A stretch of 64,000 nucleotides of DNA from positions 1 through 64,000 of the forward strand of contig JAZNVL010000048.1 of the NCBI GenBank assembly GCA_045592785.1. The letters are read 5' to 3'. Source of the stretch: RGIG8244 sp045592785. Lineage in GTDB: Bacteria > Verrucomicrobiota > Lentisphaeria > Victivallales > UBA1829. Positions 1-8,165 of this stretch are shown here, piece after piece (within the stretch, counting starts at the first letter, position 1; each line of letters starts with the position of its first letter). The position numbers were made by a program, and so were the translations under genes. Below the pieces are notes generated by a model. The model made no database searches, was not told where the DNA came from, and worked only from the letters and a program-made list of their open reading frames with translations.

Positions 1-390
1 GTGAAGAAGCCCGCTCCGGCGAAAAAAGGAGAGGCTGAGAAGAAAGCGGAACCTGTGAAGAAAGCCGCTCCGGCGAAAAAAGCAGAACCCGTCAAGAAAG
101 CGGAGCCTGTGAAGAAGCCCGCTCCGGCGAAAAAAGCAGAACCCGTCAAGAAGGCGGAACCTGTGAAGAAAGCCGCTCCGGCGAAAAAAGCAGAACCCGT
201 CAAGAAAGCGGAATCTGCGAAGAAAGCCGCTCCGGCGAAAAAAGCAGAGCCTGTCAAAAAAGCAGAGCCTGTCAAGAAAGCGGAACCTGTGAAGAAGCCC
301 GCTCCGGCGAAAAAAGCAGAACCTGTCAAGAAAGCGGAACCTGTCAAGAAAGCAGAGCCCGTCAAGACGGCGGAACCTGCGAAGGTTGAA
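1..390 (+). repeat. Imperfect 21-base tandem repeats coding KKAEPVK/KKAAPAK heptads
   Basis: Within the sigma-factor gene, 21-base units coding K-K-A-(E/A)-P-(V/A)-K recur from the left edge to about base 390. Units are nearly identical at DNA level (for example gtcaagaaagcggaacct), which suggests recent expansion by slippage or recombination and makes copy number variation between strains likely. Confidence 0.9.
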
Positions 391-1461
391 GAACAGAAAG
401 AAGTCATTCCTGTTCAGGACCTGCCCATTGAGCTTCCTGCTCCCAGAAAGAAAACGAAGGCGCAGTTGAAGAAGGAAATCGCCCAGATGCCGGACGAATC
501 CAATGGTCCTCCGGATCAGTTGGAAGATGTCCCGGACAACGTGGATCTTTCTGAATTCGAGAATGTGCAGGATCTTTCACTTGATAAGAAAAATGCGAAA
601 GTTGTTGCCAAACAAGGTGCTGTCAGCAAGAATGATACGATGAAAGTGTATATGCACGACATCGGACAGATCGATCTCGTGACGAAAGATCAGGAAGTGG
701 ATCTGGCTGCCAAAATCCATGGGGAAGATAACATGGCCCATGAAGAAGCCCGTACCACGTTGATCAAAGCCAACTTGCGTTTGGTGGTGAAAATCGCTCA
801 TGACTTTAAAGGATTGGGGTTGCCGTTGCTGGACCTGATTTCCGAAGGGAATATCGGTCTGATGCGTGCGGTGGAAAAGTTTGACCCTGCCAAAGGAGCG
901 AAATTCAGTTCCTACGCAGCATGGTGGATCAAGCAGTCCATGCGCCGCGCCCTTGCCAATCAGAGTCGCACGATCCGTATTCCTGTGCAGTCTGCCGGCA
1001 AGATCAATAAGATCAAGTCTGTGCGGATGAAATTGGCGGAAAAACTGGGACGTGATCCCACGGATGCAGAAATCGCGGATCATCTGGATTACAGCGAACG
1101 CACCGTCGCCGGACTCCGTCTTGCGGACTTGCGTACGTTCTCCCTGCAGGATCCGATCCAGCAGGGCGAGGACGGTGAATTTCAGGACATTATTCCGGAC
1201 CATGGGACAATGACCCCGGATCGTTTGCTCAGTGATGTGGAATCGGTGGGTAGATTGATTTCTCTCTTGAAAGAACTTGATATCCGTGAACGGATGATCC
1301 TCCAGATGCGTTTCGGTCTGGATGGCAAACGACCGAAAACGCTGGAAGAAGTGAGTCAGGAGATTGGCAGAACCCGTGAACGTGTACGCCAGATCCAGAA
1401 TCAGGCATTGACAAAACTGCGTTCGCTCCTTGCGGACGAAGCGGGGTTTGCCAATGAATGA
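1..1461 (+). CDS. rpoD: Principal RNA polymerase sigma factor (RpoD/SigA) with Lys/Ala/Pro repeat N-terminus
   Basis: Directs core RNA polymerase to housekeeping promoters. Visible sigma-70 parts are region 1.2 from about residue 211 (DTMKVYMHDIG), region 2 at about 255-316 (GNIGLMRAVEKFDP, SYAAWWIKQSMRRAL), region 3 at about 340-400, and region 4.2 at about 447-466 (TLEEVSQEIGRTRERVRQIQ). Region 1.1 is not recognisable. Instead the first ~130 residues are imperfect heptads of the KKAEPVK / KKAAPAK type, likely disordered and strongly basic. The reading frame is open from base 1, where a GTG happens to sit. The true start may lie left of the window, so length and start are uncertain. Followed by rpsU. 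Family assignment is certain; the role of the extension is unknown. Confidence 0.95.
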   Translation: MKKPAPAKKGEAEKKAEPVKKAAPAKKAEPVKKAEPVKKPAPAKKAEPVKKAEPVKKAAPAKKAEPVKKAESAKKAAPAKKAEPVKKAEPVKKAEPVKKPAPAKKAEPVKKAEPVKKAEPVKTAEPAKVEEQKEVIPVQDLPIELPAPRKKTKAQLKKEIAQMPDESNGPPDQLEDVPDNVDLSEFENVQDLSLDKKNAKVVAKQGAVSKNDTMKVYMHDIGQIDLVTKDQEVDLAAKIHGEDNMAHEEARTTLIKANLRLVVKIAHDFKGLGLPLLDLISEGNIGLMRAVEKFDPAKGAKFSSYAAWWIKQSMRRALANQSRTIRIPVQSAGKINKIKSVRMKLAEKLGRDPTDAEIADHLDYSERTVAGLRLADLRTFSLQDPIQQGEDGEFQDIIPDHGTMTPDRLLSDVESVGRLISLLKELDIRERMILQMRFGLDGKRPKTLEEVSQEIGRTRERVRQIQNQALTKLRSLLADEAGFANE

Positions 1462-1477
1462 TCGGACCTTATATATT
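1448..1477 (+). promoter_or_regulatory. Promoter for rpsU
   Basis: TTGCCA at 1448-1453, 18 bases, TATATT at 1472-1477. The -35 lies in the last codons of the sigma-factor gene. Confidence 0.5.
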
Positions 1478-1510
1478 CACCCTGTAAAGAATGAAAGGGG
1501 GTGAATCACA

Positions 1511-1678
1511 ATGGAAGCAACGGAAGTACGTTTGAAGAAAGGCGAACCGGTTGACCGCGCTCTCCGGAGACTGAAAAAGAAACTGGATAAGGAAGGTACG
1601 CTCAAAGAACTTCGTAACAGAAGACACTTCGAGAAACCCAGCGAAAAGAAACGCCGGACCCAGCGTCGCAGAGGCTGA
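1511..1678 (+). CDS. rpsU: 30S ribosomal protein S21
   Basis: 55-residue basic protein starting MEATEVRLKKGEPVDRALRR, ending in a Lys/Arg-rich tail (EKKRRTQRRRG). The VxxGEPxDRALRRLKKK pattern is that of S21, a small-subunit protein that helps initiation by contacting the mRNA/anti-Shine-Dalgarno region. The start is fixed by a very strong AAAGGGGGTG ribosome-binding site ending 8 bases before the ATG. It follows the sigma-factor gene by 49 bases, the rpsU-rpoD neighbourhood known from many bacteria but in reversed order (in E. coli rpsU precedes dnaG and rpoD). A rho-independent terminator follows. Confidence 0.93.
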   Translation: MEATEVRLKKGEPVDRALRRLKKKLDKEGTLKELRNRRHFEKPSEKKRRTQRRRG

Positions 1679-1696
1679 TCCATCAGTTGATGTGTC

Positions 1697-1726
1697 AAAG
1701 ACGCGGCATTTTGCCGCGTCTTTTTT
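1697..1726 (+). terminator. Rho-independent terminator after rpsU
   Basis: Stem GACGCGGCA (1700-1708) / TGCCGCGTC (1712-1720), loop of 3, then six T residues. The 3' arm also carries the -35 of the next promoter. Confidence 0.9.
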
Positions 1727-1739
1727 ACCCCTTTATAAT
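1711..1739 (+). promoter_or_regulatory. Promoter for the LptF/G permease gene, overlapping the rpsU terminator
   Basis: TTGCCG at 1711-1716 (in the terminator's descending arm), spacer of 17, perfect TATAAT at 1734-1739. Confidence 0.65.
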
Positions 1740-1765
1740 TATTTACGGAAATCAGGATTTACAGC

Positions 1766-2962
1766 GTGAAGAAAGATATTTTGAAAGATGAAATGGCACG
1801 TTTCCGCAGAGAGCGGACGTTCCTTTGGCTTCCGCGGATCGACGGATATGTTTTACGGGAATTTCTGATTCCGTTTTCTATTTTGATGTTTGCGTTCGTA
1901 CTGCTGTTTTTGATCGCAGACGTGTTTGACGACTTGAGTGACTTTCTGGATCACGATTCCACGTTTCTTCTTGGCGTTAAATATTTTCTTTTGAAAATGC
2001 CGGGAAATATCCGGTTTATTCTGCCGCTGACGGTGTTGCTTTCCTGTATGTATACCGTTGCAAACTTCGGCAGACATCGTGAGATCACAGCCATGCGCGC
2101 TTCCGGAATCTCTTTATTCCGTTGCGGCAGATCGATCTTTGCCATGGCGTTTCTGGTCATGCTTGTGAATTACTGGTTCAACGAATCCCTCATTCCCAGC
2201 TGCACGCAGGAAGCGGAATGGATCATCAATACCGTGAAAAAAGGCACAAAGTACGAGGAAAAACTAAATTCCCGATTGCAATTCCACAGTCCGGATAAAC
2301 TGCGAAGCTGGTTTATCGGACGTTTCGATAATGACGGCGTACAGACCGATGTGATCGTCAAATTCTTCCGTGAGGAGGAACATGAAAATGGAAGCGGTCG
2401 TATGCGGAAAATCCTGGAAAGTGTACTCTACGCCGAAAGCGCAAAATACGATCCTGTGAAGAAAGGATGGCATTTCTACGATTGCACTTACGCCCGACAG
2501 TTCGATGAATTGGGGGTGAATGACGGTGTTCCCGAGAAAGTGGAAGATAAATTTATGCCTTCCAGTGAAGTTCCGGAAACACCCGAACTGATCGAAAAGA
2601 CTATCGTCCTTCCGGAAGCATTGCCCACCAGCGAGATCTATCACATCCTCCGGGAAAATCAACGGATGTCACCTAACGTGCGCAATGTTTATGCCACGCT
2701 TTTCTGGTATCGTCTTGCGTTCCCCTGGGTATGCTTCATGTGCAGTTTCCTTGCATTGCCTCTGGCTGCAAAAAACGAACGGAGCGGGATCTTTACCGCC
2801 ATCGTGACAGCCCTGATCGTGGTCGTGATCTATCAGGTCATGACAGAGATCATGATGATCGCAGGGAAAAACAGTTATCTGCCACCCTTTATCGCAGGTA
2901 CTTTCCCTACCATTGCCTTCATGGTTTACGGCTGGTTCTTCCTTATCCGGAAGTCCGGTTGA
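1766..2962 (+). CDS. LptF/LptG-family permease of the LPS export ABC transporter
   Basis: 398-residue inner-membrane protein of the YjgP/YjgQ (LptF/LptG) family. With LptB2 it extracts lipopolysaccharide from the inner membrane and passes it to LptC/A. Visible: N-terminal DGYVLREFLIPF followed by a membrane segment, a second and third segment at about 60-140 (ILPLTVLLSCMYTVANFGRHREITAMRASG is the family's typical coupling region), a periplasmic beta-rich stretch at about 150-300, and three C-terminal membrane segments ending GWFFLIRKSG. The GTG start at 1766 has only a weak ribosome site; an ATG at 1790 is an alternative. Only one of the usual pair is in the window, and F and G cannot be told apart here. 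Its stop lies 3 bases from that of the convergent lipoprotein gene. Confidence 0.88.
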   Translation: MKKDILKDEMARFRRERTFLWLPRIDGYVLREFLIPFSILMFAFVLLFLIADVFDDLSDFLDHDSTFLLGVKYFLLKMPGNIRFILPLTVLLSCMYTVANFGRHREITAMRASGISLFRCGRSIFAMAFLVMLVNYWFNESLIPSCTQEAEWIINTVKKGTKYEEKLNSRLQFHSPDKLRSWFIGRFDNDGVQTDVIVKFFREEEHENGSGRMRKILESVLYAESAKYDPVKKGWHFYDCTYARQFDELGVNDGVPEKVEDKFMPSSEVPETPELIEKTIVLPEALPTSEIYHILRENQRMSPNVRNVYATLFWYRLAFPWVCFMCSFLALPLAAKNERSGIFTAIVTALIVVVIYQVMTEIMMIAGKNSYLPPFIAGTFPTIAFMVYGWFFLIRKSG

Positions 2963-2965
2963 TCC

Positions 2966-3385
2966 TTATTGCGCTTCCGCAACCTGCCGGATCTTTGATT
3001 TCCAGCTGTGCGCATCCGGACGAACTGCAAAGGAGGTTGTCCCGTATGTCACACTATCCAGATGAATTGTCGCCGGATTGTCTGTACAGATGGCAAGGTC
3101 TCCTTTCCCGCTGCGGAGCAGGGCAGGGATTTGGATCGCGGGGACGGTGCGCAGGTCTGCCATCAGTCCCAGTTTCTCTGCCAGGGTCATGACATCCCGC
3201 AATTCCTCTGCAGAAGGGATCCGTTCCGACTCACAGAAACAGATAAACATTCCGGTTTGCTGTATTTCTTTCATGCGCTGACGGACAATAACGGATTCTG
3301 CGGGAGGAGTCGGTTCCGTCTGGAAAAATGTGCAGCCGCACAGAGCAGCGCACAGAAGGATTGCAACAGGGCAGATCCGGTTCAT
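2966..3385 (-). CDS. Small lipoprotein, possibly binding-protein related
   Basis: 139 residues. The first 18 are a lipoprotein signal (hydrophobic CPVAILLCAALCGC, lipobox LCGC with the acylated Cys at about 18), so the mature protein is probably anchored in a membrane. The remainder (ELRDVMTLAEKLGLMADLRTVP, GDLAICTDNPATIHLD, TTSFAVRPDAHSWKSKI) resembles half of a periplasmic solute-binding protein lobe, but I would not assign a ligand. The start overlaps the stop of the upstream lipoprotein gene by 4 bases (ATGA), implying translational coupling and a joint function. Confidence 0.7.
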   Translation of the reverse strand: MNRICPVAILLCAALCGCTFFQTEPTPPAESVIVRQRMKEIQQTGMFICFCESERIPSAEELRDVMTLAEKLGLMADLRTVPAIQIPALLRSGKGDLAICTDNPATIHLDSVTYGTTSFAVRPDAHSWKSKIRQVAEAQ

Positions 3386-4827
3386 GATCCGGAACCCGGC
3401 ATAAAGATGGTTTCTTTCTGGAATTTCTTTTCCCGTTTCGGGTGATACAGCAAATAGAAATTGCCTTTGCTGTCCAGAACCGCAAAAGTGCGGTTCGCTT
3501 CCAGGAAGAATACGAATTGCGGGTCTCCACCACGGGTGACAGGTTGGATGCTGTCCGGGATGACACGGTCTTCCTGCTGGAGAGAAACGGGATTGAGCAT
3601 TTCCAGTTCGCCATTGACTTTCTTCGCGTGGATCAGCGTTTTGCCGTCCGGAGTGATACTGTTGAATCCACTGCTGTACCCTTGCAGATGGAAGACCTGA
3701 TTCGCGCGCAAAACAAAAGATGGTGTATTGGAGTCAGGCTTTGCCGCACAAATGAAACTCTTGTTGTTGTCGATAAAGATGATTTGGGAGAGAGGATATC
3801 CTTTGGGGATATTCACGGTGGATATGGGGCGCATATCCGAGATCTTGTAAAGGTTGATCCTGCCGTTCGTGCCGCCGACCGCAAGCAGTTTTCCGTTGGG
3901 GGAAAGAGCAAGCACCGGATCGACTTCATCCACGGCGATGATCTGCGGTTCATTCGTTTCATCGGGCAGTTGGAAACGGCGGAGTTCCGTCTTTGCCTTA
4001 TCGCCCAGATAAATACGCCCGCTACGGTCGGAAAGCATTTGCCCACAAAGGGATTCCGGCAATTTTCGGAACGAGACTTCCTTGCCTGACTTCAAATGGA
4101 ATACCGCCAGCCCGGCAAATTGTTTGAGTTCATCCTGTTTTTTGCAAACTGCAGCCAGATTCATCGTGTTTCCGGCAAAACAGACTTTTATGATCTGCCG
4201 TTCCGTTTCAATGATCCGGATAACGGTCCAGCTGTGTGCGTTCATCAGAACGATCCGTGAGCCGAAGGGACCATCCTCTTTCCCGGTCGTTTCCACAAAG
4301 GCAAAGACACTCTGATCGTTGGAGAGTGCCAGATCGGGAAGCCGGGTCCCATATACACTGCCGGAGATCCGCGTCGGGACCCATTGGAGCGAAGTTTTAC
4401 CTTCTTTTCCGGAAATTTTTGCAGCCAGAGAATCCGCAGGGAGCGGCGTACGCTTTTCCCAATTCTGACGCCGGGTTGTCGTCAAACCGCCGCCATGAAG
4501 TTCAGGCGCAGAACCGTCAGGATTTTTTTCCATGGTGCGGATCTGCCGGTTATCCACTTCGATCTGCGGTATTTCTTCCGGTTGCTCTTCGGAAAAGCCC
4601 GGTGTCTTCTGAATTTTCAGCGCACCGCCTTCCAATCCGGGAAGAATTACTTTTTTTCGTGGTGCATTGGCTTCCCCGGGATTCGTCTTCAAAATATTTT
4701 CGGACCGCTGTGAGTTGTTTTGCTGTTGCGGGGCAGGGGATTCCTTTTTCCCGCAGGCAGGCAGAAGAATGCAGAGAAGCACCAATGGTATAGTCTGTGA
4801 CAACATTTTTTTGATTTTTCTCTGCAT
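3382..4827 (-). CDS. Lipoprotein with WD40/beta-propeller-like repeats
   Basis: 481 residues. Signal peptide with lipobox LLPAC (Cys at about 25), then a Ser/Gln/Pro-rich linker and a region of about 300 residues with repeating beta-strand motifs (LALSNDQSVFAFVETTG, VLALSPNGKLLAVGGTNGR, SITPDGKTLIHAKK), typical of a WD40/YVTN-type beta-propeller. Likely a membrane-anchored scaffold; no catalytic residues are recognisable. The start at 4827 is supported by AAAGGAG 8 bases upstream. It lies 17 bases after trpS and is coupled to the small lipoprotein downstream. The function is unknown; it may be a BamB-like or surface scaffold. Confidence 0.75.
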   Translation of the reverse strand: MQRKIKKMLSQTIPLVLLCILLPACGKKESPAPQQQNNSQRSENILKTNPGEANAPRKKVILPGLEGGALKIQKTPGFSEEQPEEIPQIEVDNRQIRTMEKNPDGSAPELHGGGLTTTRRQNWEKRTPLPADSLAAKISGKEGKTSLQWVPTRISGSVYGTRLPDLALSNDQSVFAFVETTGKEDGPFGSRIVLMNAHSWTVIRIIETERQIIKVCFAGNTMNLAAVCKKQDELKQFAGLAVFHLKSGKEVSFRKLPESLCGQMLSDRSGRIYLGDKAKTELRRFQLPDETNEPQIIAVDEVDPVLALSPNGKLLAVGGTNGRINLYKISDMRPISTVNIPKGYPLSQIIFIDNNKSFICAAKPDSNTPSFVLRANQVFHLQGYSSGFNSITPDGKTLIHAKKVNGELEMLNPVSLQQEDRVIPDSIQPVTRGGDPQFVFFLEANRTFAVLDSKGNFYLLYHPKREKKFQKETIFMPGSGS

Positions 4828-4844
4828 ATTCCGGTCTCCTTTTG

Positions 4845-5813
4845 TCAGCGCAAGCCCACCGCTTTGCGGACCGCATTCAATGTTTCATAAGCCATCACGC
4901 GGGCGCGTTCCGCGCCTTTCTTCAGGACTTCATCAATATACCCGGGATCCGCCAGGATCTCTTCCCGACGTTTCCGCATGGGCGCGAAGAAGTCCATATA
5001 CGCTTCAAACAAAGCCTGTTTTGCGTGACCGTAACCGTAATTCCCGGCCCGGTACCGCTCTGCCATTTCTTCCTGTTCCGCTTTGGAAGCAAAGAGCTTA
5101 TACAGCTGGAACACGTTGCAGGTATCCGGATCCTTCGCCTCTTCCAAGCCTTTGGAGTCGGTGAGGATGGACATGAATTTCTTCCGTGCCGGTTTCGGTT
5201 CTTCGAACAGCGGGATCGTGTTGTTGTAACTCTTGGACATCTTCTGTCCATCGGTGCCTGGAATCACCGCAACTGTTTCATTGATATACGGTTCGGGCAG
5301 AGGGAAGATCTCTTCATACGTCTGATTGAACTTGATGGCGATATCACGGGTGATCTCCAAATGCTGTTTCTGGTCTTTGCCCACCGGGACTACGTTTGCG
5401 CGATAAAGAAGAATATCCGCCGCCATGAGGACCGGATAACAGAACAGTCCGTTATTCGGTACGATCCCGTGCGCGACCTTATCTTTATAACTGTGCGCGC
5501 GTTCCAACAGTCCCAATCCGGTGAGACAATTCAGTACCCAGGTCAGTTCGCAGACTTCCGGCACATCGGACTGACGGAAAAAGACAGCCTTTTCCGGGTC
5601 CAGACCGCATGCCAGATAATCCAGTGCCACGCCACGGACACGCTGCCGGAGGTCATCCGGCTTCGGTGTTGTGGTCAGGGAGTGAAGGTCCGCAATAAAA
5701 ATCACGGTTTCATCGGCTTTATCCTGAAGAGCCACAGAGGGCTGGATCGCGCCGAAGTAATTACCGATATGCAGAATACCGGAAGATTGAATACCTGTTA
5801 AAAGTCGTTTCAT
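4845..5813 (-). CDS. trpS: Tryptophanyl-tRNA synthetase
   Basis: 322-residue class Ic aminoacyl-tRNA synthetase charging tRNA-Trp. It shows the HIGH-type motif HIGN at residues 15-18 and GQKMSKSYNN at about residue 190, the two ATP-binding signatures, and the TrpRS motif LTGIQSSGILHIGNYFGA. Length fits bacterial TrpRS (about 320-340). It lies between the giant coiled-coil gene (14 bases upstream) and the two lipoprotein genes in the same orientation, probably one transcript from ileS onward. Confidence 0.96.
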   Translation of the reverse strand: MKRLLTGIQSSGILHIGNYFGAIQPSVALQDKADETVIFIADLHSLTTTPKPDDLRQRVRGVALDYLACGLDPEKAVFFRQSDVPEVCELTWVLNCLTGLGLLERAHSYKDKVAHGIVPNNGLFCYPVLMAADILLYRANVVPVGKDQKQHLEITRDIAIKFNQTYEEIFPLPEPYINETVAVIPGTDGQKMSKSYNNTIPLFEEPKPARKKFMSILTDSKGLEEAKDPDTCNVFQLYKLFASKAEQEEMAERYRAGNYGYGHAKQALFEAYMDFFAPMRKRREEILADPGYIDEVLKKGAERARVMAYETLNAVRKAVGLR

Positions 5814-5827
5814 TCTTGCATGACTCC

Positions 5828-8146
5828 TCAGAACATGGCACGCTGTCCCAGCAGGCTGCTGTTGCGTTTTTCCAATGCCTTGTATTCACGGGTTTCGCTC
5901 TGTTCTATATGTTTGTCCAACAGATTACGGGAACGGCGGATCTGTTCGTCCAGCTGATTGATGCGTTCTTCATAACTCTTGTTCGCATCATCTTTCCGGT
6001 AAATAAATTCGAATTCCTGATCATATTCTGCCAGGAATGCATCGTAGGCTGCATCGCCGGTGGATTCCCGTTTCGGCACAGCGGATTTTGTTTTCGCGAC
6101 TTTCTTCTTTGCCACCGCAGTCGTTTTGGTCTTGTTTTTGGCTTTGCTCTTGCTTCCACTCCAATCCGGAACAAAGATCAGCAACGCAACGATGAGAACC
6201 ATGGCAGCAGATGCACCCCAGAGGATCATCATGATCTTCATCTTCTTGTTTTTCATCGCTTTCTGATATTCCGGATCGTTCAAGACCTCCGGCGGGACCT
6301 GGCCCGGTTTCAACGGAGCCTTCGGCTTGTCACCGGTCGCAGGTTTTTTCTTCGCACCGGGCGCGATCGGCTTCTTTATGCCGTCCTTCTTATCGTCCTT
6401 GTTGTCAGACTTCTTATCATCGTCCTTCTTGGACTCTTCTTTCTTGTCGTCCTTATCTTCGGACTTCTTATCATCGTCTTTCTTGGACTCTTCTTTCTTG
6501 TCATCCTTATCTTCGGACTTCTTATCATCGTCCTTCTTGGACTCATCGTTTTTGTCGTCCTTATCTTCGGACTTCTTATCATCGTCCTTCTTGGACTCAT
6601 CTTTCTTGTCGTCCTTATCCTCGGACTTCTTCTCTTCGGCCTTGGGCTCTTCCTTCTTGGGTTCTTCCTTCTTCTCGATGGGTTTTTCCAATGCGGCTTT
6701 CATTTCTGCGATTTCACGACGCTGTTTTTCCAGCTCTTCTTCGTGCTTGCGGCGAGCCTGAAGACGTTCCAGTTCTTCCTTCTGACGTTTAAGTTCTTCC
6801 TGTTCCTTGCGGATGCGCTCTTCTTCCTTGCGCTTGATTTCTTCTTCCTGCATCGCCTTCCGCTGCTTTTCGATTTCTTCTTTCTGTTTACGGAGAGCGG
6901 CGAGTTCTTCTTCCTGTTTCTTTCTGTTTTCGAGAGCAGTGAGTTCCAGCTTCTGTTGTTCGAGCTGTTGTTTTTCGAAAGCGAGCTTTGCTTCGCTGGC
7001 TTCGCGTTCTGCTTTGATCTTTTCGTCCGCGAGTTTCGCCTGTTCGTCTTTATTCTTCAGGAGTTCCTGCGTTTTCGCGCGGATTGCATCGATTTCGGCT
7101 TTGCATTTAGCGGCTTCTTCCGCCTGACGCTTCTGTTCGGATTCCAGATATTCCTTTTCCCGTTTGAGTTCAGCCATGGAATCTTTGAGTTTTTGCGTTT
7201 CTTCTTCGATTTTCAGACGCGCCATTTCGACTTTCTGACGTTCTTCCGCCATACGGTTTTCTTCCGCGATGTAGTCGGCAGTCAGCTGGTTGATCATAGC
7301 CTGTTTTGCGGCAAGTTCCTGCTGTTGAGCGCGGGCGGCTTCCTGCTGTTGAGCGGCGGCCCGCTGTGCGGCTGCAAGCTGTTCTGCCGCCTGTTGCGCG
7401 GCCAGCTGTTGAGCGGCAGCCTGTTGCGCTGCAAGTTGAGCGGCGGCAGCCTGCTGTGCGGCGGCCTGTTGTGCTGCGAGTTGAGCGGCGGCAGCCTGTT
7501 GACCGGCGAGTTGTTCTGCCTGCTGACGAGCGAGTTCTTCCTGCTGCGCTGCAAGTTGAGCGGCGGCAGCCTGTTGAGCGGCGAGTTGTTCTGCCTGCTG
7601 ACGTGCGAGTTCTTCCTGTTGAGCGGCAGCTTCTGCTTCTGCGGCAGCAGCGGCTTCAGCTTCTGCGGCGGCGGCTTCAGCTTCTGCGGCAGCAGCGGCA
7701 GCGGCATCTGCGACCTGGGTATCCCCGACGACCGCGGGCGCGGCGGAGGTTTTCTTTCCGAATGTCACTTTGGGTTTACCGGCACCGGGTTTGCCAATGG
7801 TGATCTTCTTTGCACCGCCGGCATTGGGGACAGAGAATTTTTTTGCACCGCCGCCTGCGGGGGCGATGATCTTCTTGCCGGGAGCGATGATTTTTTTACC
7901 ACCGGCAGCGGGTGTGGCGGCGGGAGCGGGTGCGGGAGCCGGTTCGGGTTGAACGGCATTGATCTTTGTGGAGATAGAGGGTGTAAATTCGGAAAATCCC
8001 ACGTTGACAGGTTTTGCGACTTTGACTTTTGCGCCGGCATTGACATGTGTCATTTTACCACCGCAGTTGGGACAATCGAATTCTTCCACATAGTCGTCAA
8101 TTTCGCCAGTGACCCCGCACTGGTTGCATTTCATCATGTAAGCCAT
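5828..8146 (-). CDS. Giant zinc-ribbon / coiled-coil / single-membrane-span protein of unknown function
   Basis: 772 residues, not recognised as a named family. In order: a zinc ribbon (CNQC at 7-10, CPNC at 25-28); a Gly/Pro/Lys linker with repeated IIAPGKK; an Ala/Gln/Glu stretch at about 150-285 (QQEELARQQAEQLA type); a charged Glu/Lys coiled coil at about 285-490; about 4.8 copies of an 18-residue Lys/Asp/Glu/Ser repeat at 505-585; a Pro/Lys linker; one membrane segment at about 635-658 (ILWGASAAMVLIVALLIFV); and about 115 C-terminal residues with a short coiled coil. Zinc ribbon at the N-terminus and no signal peptide suggest a cytoplasmic N-terminus and external C-terminus. It lies between ileS (19 bases) and trpS (14 bases), so it is cotranscribed with tRNA synthetases. 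Compositional similarity to TolA-like and cell-shape scaffolds may only reflect low complexity. Confidence 0.85.
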   Translation of the reverse strand: MAYMMKCNQCGVTGEIDDYVEEFDCPNCGGKMTHVNAGAKVKVAKPVNVGFSEFTPSISTKINAVQPEPAPAPAPAATPAAGGKKIIAPGKKIIAPAGGGAKKFSVPNAGGAKKITIGKPGAGKPKVTFGKKTSAAPAVVGDTQVADAAAAAAAEAEAAAAEAEAAAAAEAEAAAQQEELARQQAEQLAAQQAAAAQLAAQQEELARQQAEQLAGQQAAAAQLAAQQAAAQQAAAAQLAAQQAAAQQLAAQQAAEQLAAAQRAAAQQQEAARAQQQELAAKQAMINQLTADYIAEENRMAEERQKVEMARLKIEEETQKLKDSMAELKREKEYLESEQKRQAEEAAKCKAEIDAIRAKTQELLKNKDEQAKLADEKIKAEREASEAKLAFEKQQLEQQKLELTALENRKKQEEELAALRKQKEEIEKQRKAMQEEEIKRKEEERIRKEQEELKRQKEELERLQARRKHEEELEKQRREIAEMKAALEKPIEKKEEPKKEEPKAEEKKSEDKDDKKDESKKDDDKKSEDKDDKNDESKKDDDKKSEDKDDKKEESKKDDDKKSEDKDDKKEESKKDDDKKSDNKDDKKDGIKKPIAPGAKKKPATGDKPKAPLKPGQVPPEVLNDPEYQKAMKNKKMKIMMILWGASAAMVLIVALLIFVPDWSGSKSKAKNKTKTTAVAKKKVAKTKSAVPKRESTGDAAYDAFLAEYDQEFEFIYRKDDANKSYEERINQLDEQIRRSRNLLDKHIEQSETREYKALEKRNSSLLGQRAMF
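6390..6632 (-). repeat. 54-base tandem repeat (about 4.8 copies)
   Basis: Units begin at gacttctt at 6408, 6462, 6516, 6570 and 6624, an exact 54-base period. Each codes an 18-residue acidic/basic unit (KKSEDKDDKKDESKKDDD). Copies differ by only a few bases, indicating recent amplification in frame. Confidence 0.93.
7290..7700 (-). repeat. Ala/Gln/Glu low-complexity repeats
   Basis: Imperfect repeats of gcggcggcagcctgttg-type sequence coding Ala/Gln-rich segments with interspersed EELARQQAEQLA units. Several near-identical 30-60 base blocks recur between 7380 and 7640, another region prone to length change. Confidence 0.85.
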
Positions 8147-8165
8147 TGGTCTTTCTTTCCTTTCT

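Noticed and set aside
2731..3445. Several overlapping frames on both strands around the LptF/G stop
   Set aside because: Only the minus-strand lipoprotein frame has a lipobox signal and translational coupling; the others are shadows.
6390..6632. Regular repeats resembling a CRISPR array
   Set aside because: Units are contiguous 54-base coding repeats with no unique spacers and lie in frame within a gene.
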